Source: an uncultured Clostridia bacterium
Lineage (GTDB): Bacteria; Bacillota; Clostridia; Christensenellales; Aristaeellaceae
Length of the DNA stretch: 64,000 nucleotides
Assembly (NCBI GenBank): GCA_947165425.1
Contig: CAMVAJ010000005.1
Coordinates: forward strand, 1 to 64,000
Reading direction: 5' to 3'
Shown piece by piece: positions 36,601 through 46,100 of this stretch (positions are counted from its first letter, which is position 1; the number at the start of each line of letters is the position of its first letter). Position numbers and translations under genes: made by a program. A model generated the notes under the pieces. It was not told where the DNA came from and did no database searches. It saw only the letters and a program-made list of their open reading frames with translations.

Positions 36601-39600
36601 AAGTTCTGTGCTGAATGTATACTATGACCGCAAAGTAATATCTTTCAATTTTGATGCGAATTATCCATATCAGTACTACGAAACAACTGATTCCACGGGT
36701 GAATTGTATGGAATTATAGATGGAGAATATACCAGAGTGTATCCCGATGGTAATGGTGGGTACGAAACAAGAGTCACAACAACGCGAACCGAGACTGTTA
36801 CACACAATTACAATGGTGATAGATACAATACAACAACAAGCAATAATACAAATCCGCAGCAATATGGAGTATATAACAATTCTATTGTAAATCTGTATTA
36901 TCACACCAACAATGGAGGTCATTGGTCAAGAAAAGCATCCCATAGTAATAGTATTAATAATGACCAACGCTATACTTATACACGTTATGTGAAAAATGCG
37001 AACGGATCATACGGTTTTGTAAATGGAAATATGATCTGGCTCGATTCATCGGGCAACTATACCACAACAGAAACCATAACACAGACAACAGTTATTCCCT
37101 ATTCCGGCAAAGTATATAAGTACACAAACCTCCATACAATTAAAGGTTTATATGGAAAAACATTAGATTCAGGAGATTGGCCAAATCCAGGACAAGGCAA
37201 AGTATGGTATTATGGTGGTTATACCTTCCCGCTTGCCTTAACAACTTATGATCCGTTATCCGCCTATAATGGTAATAATCCAAACAGTTTTACCGACACA
37301 ATAATTAGTTTTAGTACCAGTAATTCTTCGTCCGGAAACACGCTTTATGTGTATGGTCAAACAGTAGATGGAGAATGGATTTATACAACTGAAAACTTGA
37401 TATCTACTGCTAAAATTGGTAGTTATAGTAATTGGTATCCCACTGAAACATTTTATGGTTTCACGATTCACTCCTATCAAACAGGTAATAGCATCAATAC
37501 ATATGGAAACTGGACTCCAGTCACAACTTCAGGCAGGATTTCATATTGGGACGAAAACATTTATCTTCGCTATTCCCGTAACATTCATACCCTGACATTT
37601 TATCCCAACAACAGTGCAAATGAACATATCGAGTATTCTTTGCGATACGGTGCTTCTTTAGCTGATTATGCTAATCAAAGTGAAGGACTACGCCCCGGAT
37701 TTTACTTCCAGGGTTGGTATGCTGATCCGAGCTGTTCAACTCCCTTCGACTTCAACCAGACCATGCCTGACAACAATATAGCTGTCTACGGCAAATGGGC
37801 GCTTCGCCGTGTCCGTGTGGTGGTCGAGCCAGGTGCGAACAATGTCTATATGGGCAGCCAGGCCAGGACCTTCCGTGTGGACTATGACGAACGTATCGAC
37901 GGCGGTTTGATGGAAACCGCACAGCGAGCCGGTTACATACTGGAGGGCTGGTATACTGATCCAGAATTTCAACACCCTTTCAAGTTTTCAAGCCCAATCA
38001 ATGACTTGACAAGCGATGTACGTTGGGACTATCAGACCAATCCCACCTATGCCGCTCAGCGCGAGCTCTATGGAGACAACACCGAGAATTATGAGAACGT
38101 CCGCGGCATCCTGCACCTGTACGCCAAATGGATTCCCGACACTAGCAGCCAGGGCATCAACGTGGTTTATGATCCGGGCGCTGCTTCGATCTACGATTCC
38201 ATGGGCAATCCGCTGACCTCGGTCCCAATTGACCCGCACATGTACGGTTTTGACGGCACTGCGACCACCCGTGAAGCCCCTTCCAACTATAGCGACCTGT
38301 ATACTTTCAAGTATTGGGAAGCAACGCTGGCCGATGGAACCACAAAGATTTTCCATCCCAGCGATCCCATTACACTAAGCGAGTTGAAAGCCGAAGATCC
38401 CATTCTTGATGAAAACGGCGAAGAACTGCGCCACACCGTTTACCTGCGCGCCGTCTATGACATGACCGGCGACCCGAACCGCCAGACTCACATCACCTAT
38501 GACGGCAATACCTTCACGGAAGATTTGTACATTGGCGGTTCGACAGAGTTGAAGGGCAAAACTGCCGATGGCACAGAGCGCTATACCATCACGCTGGATA
38601 AGGAAGTCAATCAGACGATCAAGTTGCCCGGAACGGATGATTTCTATCTGGACGGCTGGGAACTGGTTGGCTGGTCCTTCACAAAAGGAAACTTCGCCGC
38701 GCAGGAGGCCGGTGCGGCCGCAGATCCATTAGCACCCAACCTCTTGCCTGAACAGGAAGTCGCCGCTGACAACCTGATCAAGAGTGACCTGAACGATGAG
38801 GAGAATACTCTATACGCCAGGTGGAAGCCGAAGAAGTACACCGTGAAGGTCCAACAGGTGATCGAGAGCGGCGTGCCGGTGAACAGCTTCAATTACGTCT
38901 ATAAGACCGGCGTGGAGAACCAGTTGGACAGCGTAAGCCAGCAAACACAGACGCTGACCAACAATACTTCCTTCACCGTCGAGGATCTGGAGTACTACAA
39001 CCGCGTCGGCCATGTGATGCAGATCGCCACGCCCACCATCCCGGACGATGCCATCTACGATGTTCGTGTCAACGCTGTTGTGACCCACGACGACGGTACA
39101 CACGAAACTTTGAACCTCACCTCGCTGGGCAATTATCCAGTGCTGGGCGATGTGGTCATCACCTACACCTACTCGCTGAAGGTGCCAGTCAAACTCCGAA
39201 AACTGGACTTTACCAACAAAACCAACACAGGACGTTTGACCGGTGCGGCTTTCGTTCTGACGCCTGTGGAGTTCAACAGCGAGACCAACCACTGGGAGAA
39301 CGCCGGAACCGGTAAAACTTGGACTATGTCTGAGTGGGAAGAAACAAAGTATTTCCAGGAGGGCACGTACCGAATTACCGAGACAACAGCTCCGACAGAT
39401 TATGCTCTCATCGGCACAGAACTGTACCTGACGATTCAAGAGACCGGCAAGTTCAGCCTGTTCGCAGCCAACGGTACGGACATCAACGCGAATATCGCCG
39501 AGCTGGACAGCAGCACCGGCAGAATTCTGACGGTCTACGACAAGCCCATTCGGACGGTCAAGCTGAAAAAGGTGGTTGCAAACGAAGCCGAGCCTGCTAC

Positions 39601-40387
39601 TGCCTTCAGCTTCAAAGTAACGGTGCTGGACGAAAACAAAGCTTACGCCAGGAACTACAACGTTGGTGCTGGCACCACCAACAACGTTGGCGAACTGACG
39701 CTGAGCCTGCAGCATAACGATGAGGTTGAAATCAAGGTCCCTTATGGTTATAATCTGCAGGTGACGGAAACCCCGAACGCGATGTACGACACCGCCTACA
39801 CGTGGGTCACGAACAACACGACAACTACCGTCAACAGCAATGCTTTCCCGGAGACCGAGATCCGGTATAACGGAGATCTGACCTATACCAACACCCGGAA
39901 AGTCGCGCTGACGCTGGAAAAGCAGGTTACCGGCGGTTGGGGCGATCCGAATTATCCGTTCGAGTTCACCGTCACCATAAATGGCGCAGCTGCGGGCACC
40001 AAGTTCGCGGTTCAGCTGCACGGCGGCGCCGTCCATGAGTACGCTGTGGACAGCGAGGGAAAGCTGCCTGTCTTCACGCTGAAGGATGATCAAACCTACA
40101 CGGTTTATCTCTCCCAGAATCAGCAGGTAACCATTGTTGAAACCAGCGACACGGAATCTGCCCGGTATCGCACATACTGGGACGAGGGTTCAACCACGGG
40201 GACAACGGACACAAAGACGATGCAGATCACCGTTGCAGCCGATCAGACAATCGTGGTCCGCAATGATCTTCCCCCCGTCGCCCCCACCTCTTACCGCACC
40301 CATGTCCTCCCCTACCTGCTGATGCTTCTCTCCGGCGCGGCGCTCCTGCTGCTGCGCGGGCGCAAAGGGGGCGATGCGGATGCGTGA
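33683..40387 (+). CDS. Giant sortase-anchored mosaic adhesin (tip-pilin-like)
   Basis: A 2234-residue surface protein. A signal peptide (~1-24) is followed by two related beta domains (~242-357 and ~494-622, both with YDI.IYANA and VYHM blocks). Flg_new/InlB B-type repeats come next (EFGGWYTDAECTTPFVF, YFQGWYADPSC, ILEGWYTDPEF). SpaA/CnaB-like domains follow from ~1833 (KLRKLDFTNKTNTGRLTGAAF), ~1956 and ~2074. The end is a sorting signal: VAPTS, hydrophobic helix LPYLLMLLSGAALLLL, RGRKGG. Codons ~906-1340 are AT-rich and Asn/Tyr/Thr-rich, unlike both flanks. GAGGTG precedes ATG 33683; the track GTG at 33674 lies inside this site. The likely role is the adhesive tip of a sortase-built fibre. 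Confidence 0.82.
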   Translation: MKRLTALVLAFLMLAQLWPGVGFAADNASEDRHEVVSEQLDTPVYHTVTFMADGELVSAIFVADGTEIGELPAAPERSGKAFIGSHGGTTPSAAAVTTGSRPGEAVYTTLDSELEAKKQSANYRYQDTGSYASVEIFGNHKKNQKPSASRNLAALAGKNGDAWSVANIKNNTDLTATAVVLALPENGALSAYSVKNGKLNALLASNLALGDRVTIPLSMKGDTGLALVVEDGTDDDDAQEIEGALYANEDLYLTGKIPGNGVIEVIPATVSIDGEELVAAYDINIYANANQQRKGKTWQPAGKKVQVHWRDDAFTGEMNVYHMNGETAEFVSTVEADENGWVVFEAESFSVYAFTHSIEKTVTIGGATYRITVTYDSKAGIPDGAEIEASEAPVDEAYLARLTETAAALSVELSSITYSKLLDISIVKDGVEIEPKTPVDVKVELLDAESVTDLRVVHFGDTTEELAAQTQGSTVTFETDGFSLFSLADFSLTDRIYNAIFGDRRLYENDDIILSGRMPMLGSVVAEPAQVEIEGQNVLVAYDIKIYANALMKLLGIAWQPSGNYIHVTVKSSALEDGKTLSVYHMQDAASEPEFIAEVEAQNSSVTFDAKEFSIYPIGEATEDKRIGYEFWYNDGTQNVLLNTQYFRYKDLHPTATLTLNEPSLPGVDGTTWERIFRGWSKTSTNDADANLVNIEALRSELQDLPESAFDESVVKIYANLKNVYYVTYVDINPNNILATEIVPVAESGSTTFTVKPASELRPTIDSETVLEGWYDINNSETVYDPGQANVVLNSSLTLYPKVEGGNWLIFNDNDPVWDVEKQAYVSGGASFTPPVFYLNHETEQPADPTWTGYEFGGWYTDAECTTPFVFGGTLTHDTTVYAKWIPSASQYRVVYWKQRTTDAVDATDEEKTYDYAGSRLVNTNVNTGDVIEINENDTKVYGIGGSSNEVGQQFFIYNSNNTDQSIVVKADGSSVLNVYYDRKVISFNFDANYPYQYYETTDSTGELYGIIDGEYTRVYPDGNGGYETRVTTTRTETVTHNYNGDRYNTTTSNNTNPQQYGVYNNSIVNLYYHTNNGGHWSRKASHSNSINNDQRYTYTRYVKNANGSYGFVNGNMIWLDSSGNYTTTETITQTTVIPYSGKVYKYTNLHTIKGLYGKTLDSGDWPNPGQGKVWYYGGYTFPLALTTYDPLSAYNGNNPNSFTDTIISFSTSNSSSGNTLYVYGQTVDGEWIYTTENLISTAKIGSYSNWYPTETFYGFTIHSYQTGNSINTYGNWTPVTTSGRISYWDENIYLRYSRNIHTLTFYPNNSANEHIEYSLRYGASLADYANQSEGLRPGFYFQGWYADPSCSTPFDFNQTMPDNNIAVYGKWALRRVRVVVEPGANNVYMGSQARTFRVDYDERIDGGLMETAQRAGYILEGWYTDPEFQHPFKFSSPINDLTSDVRWDYQTNPTYAAQRELYGDNTENYENVRGILHLYAKWIPDTSSQGINVVYDPGAASIYDSMGNPLTSVPIDPHMYGFDGTATTREAPSNYSDLYTFKYWEATLADGTTKIFHPSDPITLSELKAEDPILDENGEELRHTVYLRAVYDMTGDPNRQTHITYDGNTFTEDLYIGGSTELKGKTADGTERYTITLDKEVNQTIKLPGTDDFYLDGWELVGWSFTKGNFAAQEAGAAADPLAPNLLPEQEVAADNLIKSDLNDEENTLYARWKPKKYTVKVQQVIESGVPVNSFNYVYKTGVENQLDSVSQQTQTLTNNTSFTVEDLEYYNRVGHVMQIATPTIPDDAIYDVRVNAVVTHDDGTHETLNLTSLGNYPVLGDVVITYTYSLKVPVKLRKLDFTNKTNTGRLTGAAFVLTPVEFNSETNHWENAGTGKTWTMSEWEETKYFQEGTYRITETTAPTDYALIGTELYLTIQETGKFSLFAANGTDINANIAELDSSTGRILTVYDKPIRTVKLKKVVANEAEPATAFSFKVTVLDENKAYARNYNVGAGTTNNVGELTLSLQHNDEVEIKVPYGYNLQVTETPNAMYDTAYTWVTNNTTTTVNSNAFPETEIRYNGDLTYTNTRKVALTLEKQVTGGWGDPNYPFEFTVTINGAAAGTKFAVQLHGGAVHEYAVDSEGKLPVFTLKDDQTYTVYLSQNQQVTIVETSDTESARYRTYWDEGSTTGTTDTKTMQITVAADQTIVVRNDLPPVAPTSYRTHVLPYLLMLLSGAALLLLRGRKGGDADA
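36400..37700. other. AT-rich island inside the adhesin gene
   Basis: Composition falls sharply here. The 60-base line at 36841 has 16 G/C, whereas the line at 34561 in the same gene has 41. Codons shift to AAT, TAT and ACA. The reading frame stays open throughout, so the island is coding (about 430 residues). It suggests a recombined or transferred ligand-binding module. Confidence 0.7.
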
Positions 40388-40524
40388 GATCAACCACCTC
40401 CGCCCCGCGCGGCGCAGGCCGCATGGCGAAGGAAGAGCAGGGCCCGGCGGCCGGGCCAGCCCCTACCGCGGAAGGGGGGATCCGGGTGGATAGCCCCCAC
40501 CGAAGTACCAGACATCCTTCGCAA

Positions 40525-40559
40525 AACTTTTTCAAAATTCTTTCAGAACTTTTTGAAAA
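40525..40559. repeat. Two A/T-tract repeats upstream of the pilin promoter
   Basis: AACTTTTTCAAAA (40525-40537) and AACTTTTTGAAAA (40547-40559) differ at one base and are 22 bases apart, two helical turns. Each is itself nearly palindromic. They could be a dimeric regulator site or phased bent DNA. Confidence 0.55.
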
Positions 40560-40592
40560 GGCGCGAATGTAACCCAAGGTGTAATACCCCTA

Positions 40593-40601
40593 TGGTATGA
40601 T
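40593..40601 (+). promoter_or_regulatory. Possible extended -10 promoter for the pilin gene
   Basis: TGG-TATGAT is an extended -10 box without a convincing -35. The 364-base gap between adhesin and pilin also holds hairpins GGCCCGG/CCGGGCC (near 40440), GCCCACC/GGTGGGC (near 40686) and CCGCC/GGCGG (near 40720). These may regulate or stabilise a separate pilin transcript. Confidence 0.42.
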
Positions 40602-40751
40602 GTACCCGTAAAGAAGAGAACAGCAACGACAGACCGCCAGGCTGAACGGCAGCCCGGCACCCGAAACCTTCAACCCCTACACCCGCCCACCTAAGGACGG
40701 TGGGCAAAAACAGAACCGCCTCCGGGCGGCAATACGAAAGGAGAAACCCCA

Positions 40752-42137
40752 ATGAAGAAACTGTTAGCTCTGGTACTTGCAGCCATGATGCTCATGGCGA
40801 TGATGACCACCGCGATGGCGGCGAATGCGGACATGACTGGCCAAGGCACTGAGGATGGTGTCATTGGCGAATACACCGCACAGGACACACAAACCAAATA
40901 TGGTAACACCGTCATCCTGTATAAGGAAATCAAAGCCTACAATGAGACTGCTGGCTCAGTGTATGCCCCCACCATCACTTATAACTATACCATCGCTCCC
41001 GGTGCTGCAGGTGCGCAGGTAAAGGATGCCGGCGGCGTAGCACTCCATAAAAGCAAAAATGCCGTTGAGGTGCAAACCAAAGCCGGCCCGGATGGTGCCA
41101 AGATTTCTGGATCTGTAGATAACGGTGACAACTATACTGATGGACAACTTGTTTTCACCCCCGCTGTTTCGCTGAACACCTCTACTGACGGCACCAAGAA
41201 TGTCTTCAAACTGAAAGTTGATCTTTCCGGTGTGGAGTGGAAAGCCGCTGGCGTGTATCGCTACATTATCACTGAGACCACAACTGAGGCCCAGAAAAAC
41301 GCTGCTGGTATCGCTGACGGCACAAGCACTGAAACTCGTTATCTTGATGTCTATGTTATGGACGGTGAAACGACCGGCACATATCAGGTCTATGGCTATG
41401 TCTGCTTCCAGACTCTTGGCAGTATCGACGGTACAGTTCAGGACACTGTAACAAAAGCTGCTAAGACTGAAGGCTTTGTGGCTGATAACGGAGGAGAGCA
41501 AGGCACAACTGCTCTTACTGCTGATCAGTATTACACCTTCAATCTGAAAGTCAGCAAGACCCTTGTTGGCGACCAGGCTATGAACGATCACAAATTCCCC
41601 TTCTTTGTCAACATCAAGAACTCCTCTGTCACAGCTGATATCAAACTCAAGACTACGACTGTTGAAGATGGTGGCACCGCTGCGGATGGCGATGATAAAG
41701 CAGGTAATCTCAGCGCAGAGACCGGCCTTGCCGATACTCCCACCATCGACCATCAGAGCAATATCACCTATATCGGTATTCCGGTCGGTATCACTGCCGC
41801 CACCACCGCTGATGTGTACGAGAATAACGATGTGACTGGTACAACATACCTGTCTCAGTTCTCCATTGATACTGCAGCTGCTACAGACGAAAGCAAAAAG
41901 TCTATCTCCTGGATTACCACAGGCAATGCTAACAAGTCTATTGTTGCCCAGTGGGCTGAAGTTGACATGAACAAGGCTAATGAAGATACTCACGCTGTTG
42001 ACTTCACAAACACGCTCGAAGTCATCTCCCCCACCGGCGTTGTGATGCGCGTTGCGCCTTACGCCCTGATCCTGGGCGCTGGCCTGATGCTGCTGCTCAT
42101 CAGCCGCAAGCGCAAGGTAGCCATCGAGGAAGAGTAA
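40752..42137 (+). CDS. Major pilin-like protein (FctA/Spy0128 isopeptide type) with SPTG sorting signal
   Basis: A 461-residue secreted subunit. Signal peptide ~1-23 (LLALVLAAMMLMAMMTTAMA-A). Two FctA-type domains follow. The first (~45-225) has Lys in ILYKEI and the acidic strand YRYIITETT. The second (~265-435) has Lys in LKVSKTLVG and the acceptor Asn in DFTNTLE; these fit intramolecular isopeptide bonds. The C-terminus has the sorting signal ISPTGVVMRVAPY, hydrophobic ALILGAGLMLLLI and SRKRK. This resembles the QVPTGV/SPTG class used by class B sortases rather than LPXTG. A strong AAAGGAG site precedes it. Its lower GC (25/60 in the line at 41581) differs from neighbours. Predicted fibre backbone. 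Confidence 0.85.
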   Translation: MKKLLALVLAAMMLMAMMTTAMAANADMTGQGTEDGVIGEYTAQDTQTKYGNTVILYKEIKAYNETAGSVYAPTITYNYTIAPGAAGAQVKDAGGVALHKSKNAVEVQTKAGPDGAKISGSVDNGDNYTDGQLVFTPAVSLNTSTDGTKNVFKLKVDLSGVEWKAAGVYRYIITETTTEAQKNAAGIADGTSTETRYLDVYVMDGETTGTYQVYGYVCFQTLGSIDGTVQDTVTKAAKTEGFVADNGGEQGTTALTADQYYTFNLKVSKTLVGDQAMNDHKFPFFVNIKNSSVTADIKLKTTTVEDGGTAADGDDKAGNLSAETGLADTPTIDHQSNITYIGIPVGITAATTADVYENNDVTGTTYLSQFSIDTAAATDESKKSISWITTGNANKSIVAQWAEVDMNKANEDTHAVDFTNTLEVISPTGVVMRVAPYALILGAGLMLLLISRKRKVAIEEE

Positions 42138-42167
42138 TCTGAGACGAACCTGAACAACAGACGACCG

Positions 42168-42197
42168 GGGGCGGCTTCGGACAGCCGGGGCCGCCCC
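42168..42197 (+). terminator. GC-rich hairpin after the pilin gene (partial terminator or mRNA stabiliser)
   Basis: Stem GGGGCGGC/GCCGCCCC with a 14-base loop is followed by TTTCCCCCTTT. The weak U tract suggests partial read-through to the SipA-like and sortase genes, giving more pilin than assembly enzymes. Confidence 0.55.
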
Positions 42198-42306
42198 TTT
42201 CCCCCTTTGTGGGGGCGCGTATGTTGAGCAGAGCGCACCGATGCGCGCGCTCTCCTCAGCACACGCGGCGGACGCCGCTTCCCTGAGAGTAGAGAGGAAA
42301 CATTTT

Positions 42307-43074
42307 ATGGACGAGAAGAAGATCCTAGTGGCCGCGCCGACGGACGCACGGGCCGATGAGCGGGACGCCGCGCCGGCGGAGGTCAAAGAGACCGCGCCCG
42401 CCGCGCAGGCCCCGGACGCAACGGACGCGAAGGCCGCCCTGAAGCAGAAGCGGCACAGACGGCGCATGCGCGCCCTGCGCAGCATCATCCTGCGGCTGGT
42501 CTCGCTCCTGCTGGTGGTATACATCCTCTTCTTCCACCTCGTGGGCCTGACCGTCATGCCCAGCGGCGACATGTATCCCCGCATTGACCTTGGCGACATG
42601 GTGCTCTTCTACCGCCTGGAGAGCAACATCCACGCCCAGGACATCATCGTCTTCGAGAAGCCCTCGGCCTCCCTGGAGGAATCCTATGAGGAGATCGAGG
42701 CCGTGGAGGACGTAGCCGCCGCCGAGAAGCCCTGGTGGCGCAAAGCGCTGAACTGGCTCGGCTTCAAGGACCCGACTGAGCCGGAGAAAACCCTCTTCAT
42801 CTGCCGCGTGGTCGCCGGGCCCGGCGACGTCGTGGAGATCAGCGAGGGCGACCGCCTGATCGTCAACGGCAACTCCATGATCGAGAGCGGCATCTTCTAC
42901 CAGACGCCGCTGTACGCCGGCTTCGTGGACTATCCGCTGACCCTCGGGGAGAACGAGTACTTCGTCCTCGCCGACTACCGCAACGGCGGCGCGGACAGCC
43001 GCTTCTTCGGCGCGGTGCACAAGGACGAGATCCTCGGCACCGTCATCACGATCCTGCGGCGGAATAATCTGTAA
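42307..43074 (+). CDS. SipA-like pseudo-signal peptidase (S26 family, catalytic residues replaced)
   Basis: A 255-residue protein with a charged cytosolic N-terminus, one transmembrane helix (~62-82) and an outer S26 domain. Signal peptidase boxes are recognisable: MPSGDMYPRIDLGDMVLF, FICRVVAGPGD and LADYRNGGADSRFFG. The nucleophile position before the Met, Ser in active enzymes, is Asp88. The general-base Lys in the KRVxGxPGD box is Cys166. It should therefore lack peptidase activity. Streptococcal pilus loci encode an inactive homologue, SipA, needed for pilus assembly with Ser and Lys also lost; the same role is likely. The insertion at ~120-155 is unusual. The start at ATG 42307 has GAGAGGAAA upstream; the track start at 42241 is too far. 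Confidence 0.85.
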   Translation: MDEKKILVAAPTDARADERDAAPAEVKETAPAAQAPDATDAKAALKQKRHRRRMRALRSIILRLVSLLLVVYILFFHLVGLTVMPSGDMYPRIDLGDMVLFYRLESNIHAQDIIVFEKPSASLEESYEEIEAVEDVAAAEKPWWRKALNWLGFKDPTEPEKTLFICRVVAGPGDVVEISEGDRLIVNGNSMIESGIFYQTPLYAGFVDYPLTLGENEYFVLADYRNGGADSRFFGAVHKDEILGTVITILRRNNL

Positions 43075-43159
43075 CCCGTCGCGTAACCCAGCTGACAGTT
43101 TCTGACCAGCCCCCTCCCCTTCCGGAGCGCGGGCCGTAAACGCGGAAAGGAGGCACACC

Positions 43160-46100
43160 ATGGCAGACCAGGATAAAATGAAAGAGCGCCATGATGCCCC
43201 AGAAAAATCCCTTGTGGATAAGGTGATCGATTTAGCCCTCGGCGCGGGCGGCGGCGCGGTGACGCTGCTCTCCGGCCTGCTGGCCGCGGTGCTGATCCTC
43301 TATTCCGGCTATGTGCTCTACGACACCTTCGCCACCGAGCGGGCCGCCTCCTCCAACGCCTGGGATCTTTTGCAGTTCAAGCCCGAGATCTTCGACGACT
43401 ACGAGACGCCCCTCTCCGGCTCCGAGCTGTCGGATATCAACCGCGACTACCGCTGCTGGCTGACGGTCTACGGCACCGCCATCGACTATCCCGTCGTCCA
43501 GGGCCCCAACGACACGTACTACGCCGCCGTGGATATCTACGGCCGCCCCAGCCTGACCGGCGCGATCTATCTCGCCGCCGGCAACAGCGCGGATCTCTCC
43601 GACTCCTACAACGTCATCTACGGCCACCACATGGACAGCGGCGCGATGTTCGGCGGGCTCGATCGCATGACCGGCAATGAGACCGGCGTGATCATCGCCC
43701 CGGACGCCATCTACGACGTGCAGTTCTTCGCCAGGATCGACACGGACGCCTACGAGAGCCGCATCTACAGCGTCGGCAACCGCAAGGACGACGTCCTCGC
43801 CTTCCTCCGCTCCGGCGGCGCGGGCGGCGTCGGCCTCGGCACAGAGGTCCGCTATTTCGACGAGGAGGCGGCCGCCGACGCCACGAAGCTCGTGGCCCTC
43901 TCCACCTGCGCCAACGCCAACACCAGCGGGCGCCTTGTCGTCATCGGCAAGATGACCAAGCGCATCGTGATGAAGGATGTCACCGTCTCCAAGGTCTGGG
44001 ACGACGCCGAAAACCAGGACGGCCTGCGGCCCTCCTCCGTCATCGTCGTCGCCAGCGACGGCACCGAGGCGACCCTCACGGCAGAGGACAACTGGACCGC
44101 CACCGTCTCCGTCCGCAAGTTCGACGACCTGGGCGAGATCCAGTATACCTGGACCGAGAAGAAGCGCGTCGAAGGCTATGAGATGGTCTCCAGCGTGACC
44201 AAGGGCGACAATACCGTCATCACCAACCGGCACATCCCCGCCGTCACAGATCTCACCATCCGGAAGGCATGGGACGACGGCGGAAACCGCGACGCTCTCC
44301 GCACCGACGCCGTGACGGTTCGCCTCTCCGACGGCCACACCGCGACGCTGAGCGCGGCCAACAATTGGTCCGCCACCTTCGAGAACCTGCCCGTCTTCGC
44401 GGACGGTCAGAGGATCGCCTACACCTGGACGGAGGAGAACGTCCCCGCCGGGTACACCCCGAGCTATGCAGCCAACGGCGACACCACGACCCTCACCAAC
44501 ACCCATACGCCCGAGACCGTCTCGCTCACGGTCGCCAAGCTATGGGAGGACAACGCCGACCAGGATGGCCTCCGCCCGGAGCGCCTCGAGGTCTCCCTCT
44601 ACGGCAACGGCACGCTTGTCGGCTCCGTGATGCTGGAGGAGTCGAACAACTGGAGCGGCACGATCCCCGGCCTCTATGTCTTTGAGAAGGGCCAGCGCAT
44701 CGCCTATGAATGGCGCGAGGCCTCGGTCCCCGGCTACACCCTGACCACCGCCACAAACGGCTCCGAGACCATCCTCACGAACACCCATGTGCCTCTGACC
44801 CGGGACCTCACCGTTTCCAAGGTCTGGGACGACAACAACAATCAGGACGGCATCCGGCCCCACCGCCTGCGCGTGACACTGAGCAACGGCCGCAGCGTCA
44901 TGCTCTCTGACGCCGAGGGCTGGACCGCCACGATCCCCGACATGCCGGTCTACGCCGCCGGTGAGCCGATCGCCTACAGCTGGACCGAGGACGACGTCAA
45001 CGGCTATGAGCTGGACGGCACCGTCGTCAACGGCGACACCACCACCCTGACCAACCGCCACGAGACGGACACCACCGTCGCCACGGTCACCAAGGTCTGG
45101 GAGGACGACGCCAACCGGGACGGTCTGCGGCCCGCCTCCGTCATTGCGACGCTGAGCAATGGCCAGACCGTCACCCTCAGCGAAGAGAACGGCTGGACAG
45201 CCATCATCACAGGCCTGCCCGCCTACCAAAATGGCGAGCGGATCGTCTACACCTGGGCCGAGCAGGATGTCCCCGCCGGCTACACCGCCACCCAGCAAGT
45301 CAGCGGCAGCGCCACCGAGCTGATCAACACCCACGCCATCGAAACCATCTCCCTGACCGTTCAGAAGGTCTGGGAGGACGCAAACAATCAGGACGGCATC
45401 CGCCCGGACGAGGTCGCGGTGACCCTGCTCAAGGATGGCGAACCCCTGCGCTCCCTCACCCTGGACAAGGCGTCCGGCTGGACCGCCACGGTCCCGGATC
45501 TCCCGGTGAACGAGGATGGCAAAGCCATCGATTACACCTGGACGGAGGAGAACGTCCCCGCCGGCTATACGCTGCATGTGAACAAGGAGAACGCCTCCTC
45601 AACGATCCTCACCAACACCCACGCGCCGGCCACCACCGCGCTGACCATCCGCAAGGTGTGGGAGGACGACAACAACCGCGACGGCCTCCGGCCCGACTCC
45701 GTCACCGCCAAGCTGTCCGACGGTCAAACCGTCACCCTGAGCGAAGCCAACCACTGGACGGCGACCCTTGAGAATCTGCCCGTCTACGCGGGCGGCAAGC
45801 CCATCGTCTACACCTGGACGGAGGAGAACGTCCCAGAGGGGTATTCCTTCTCCACCTCCCCCGCGCCGGACAATGACTTGGTCACCATCCTCACCAACGC
45901 CCACGAACCCGCCACCACCTCCCAGACGGTTCAGAAGATCTGGGATGACGGCGACAACCGCGACCGTCTCCGCCCGACCACGCTGCGCGTGCGTCTCCTG
46001 GCGGACGGAGCCGTCCAGCAAGAGCTGACGCTGAACAGCGTCAACGGCTGGTCCGCCACCGTGTCCGATCTCCCCGTGAACAACGGCGGACAGCCCATCG

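Noticed and set aside
42241-42306. Upstream start for the signal peptidase homologue given by the ORF track
   Set aside because: The preceding 22 codons lack a ribosome site. ATG 42307 has GAGAGGAAA at proper distance.
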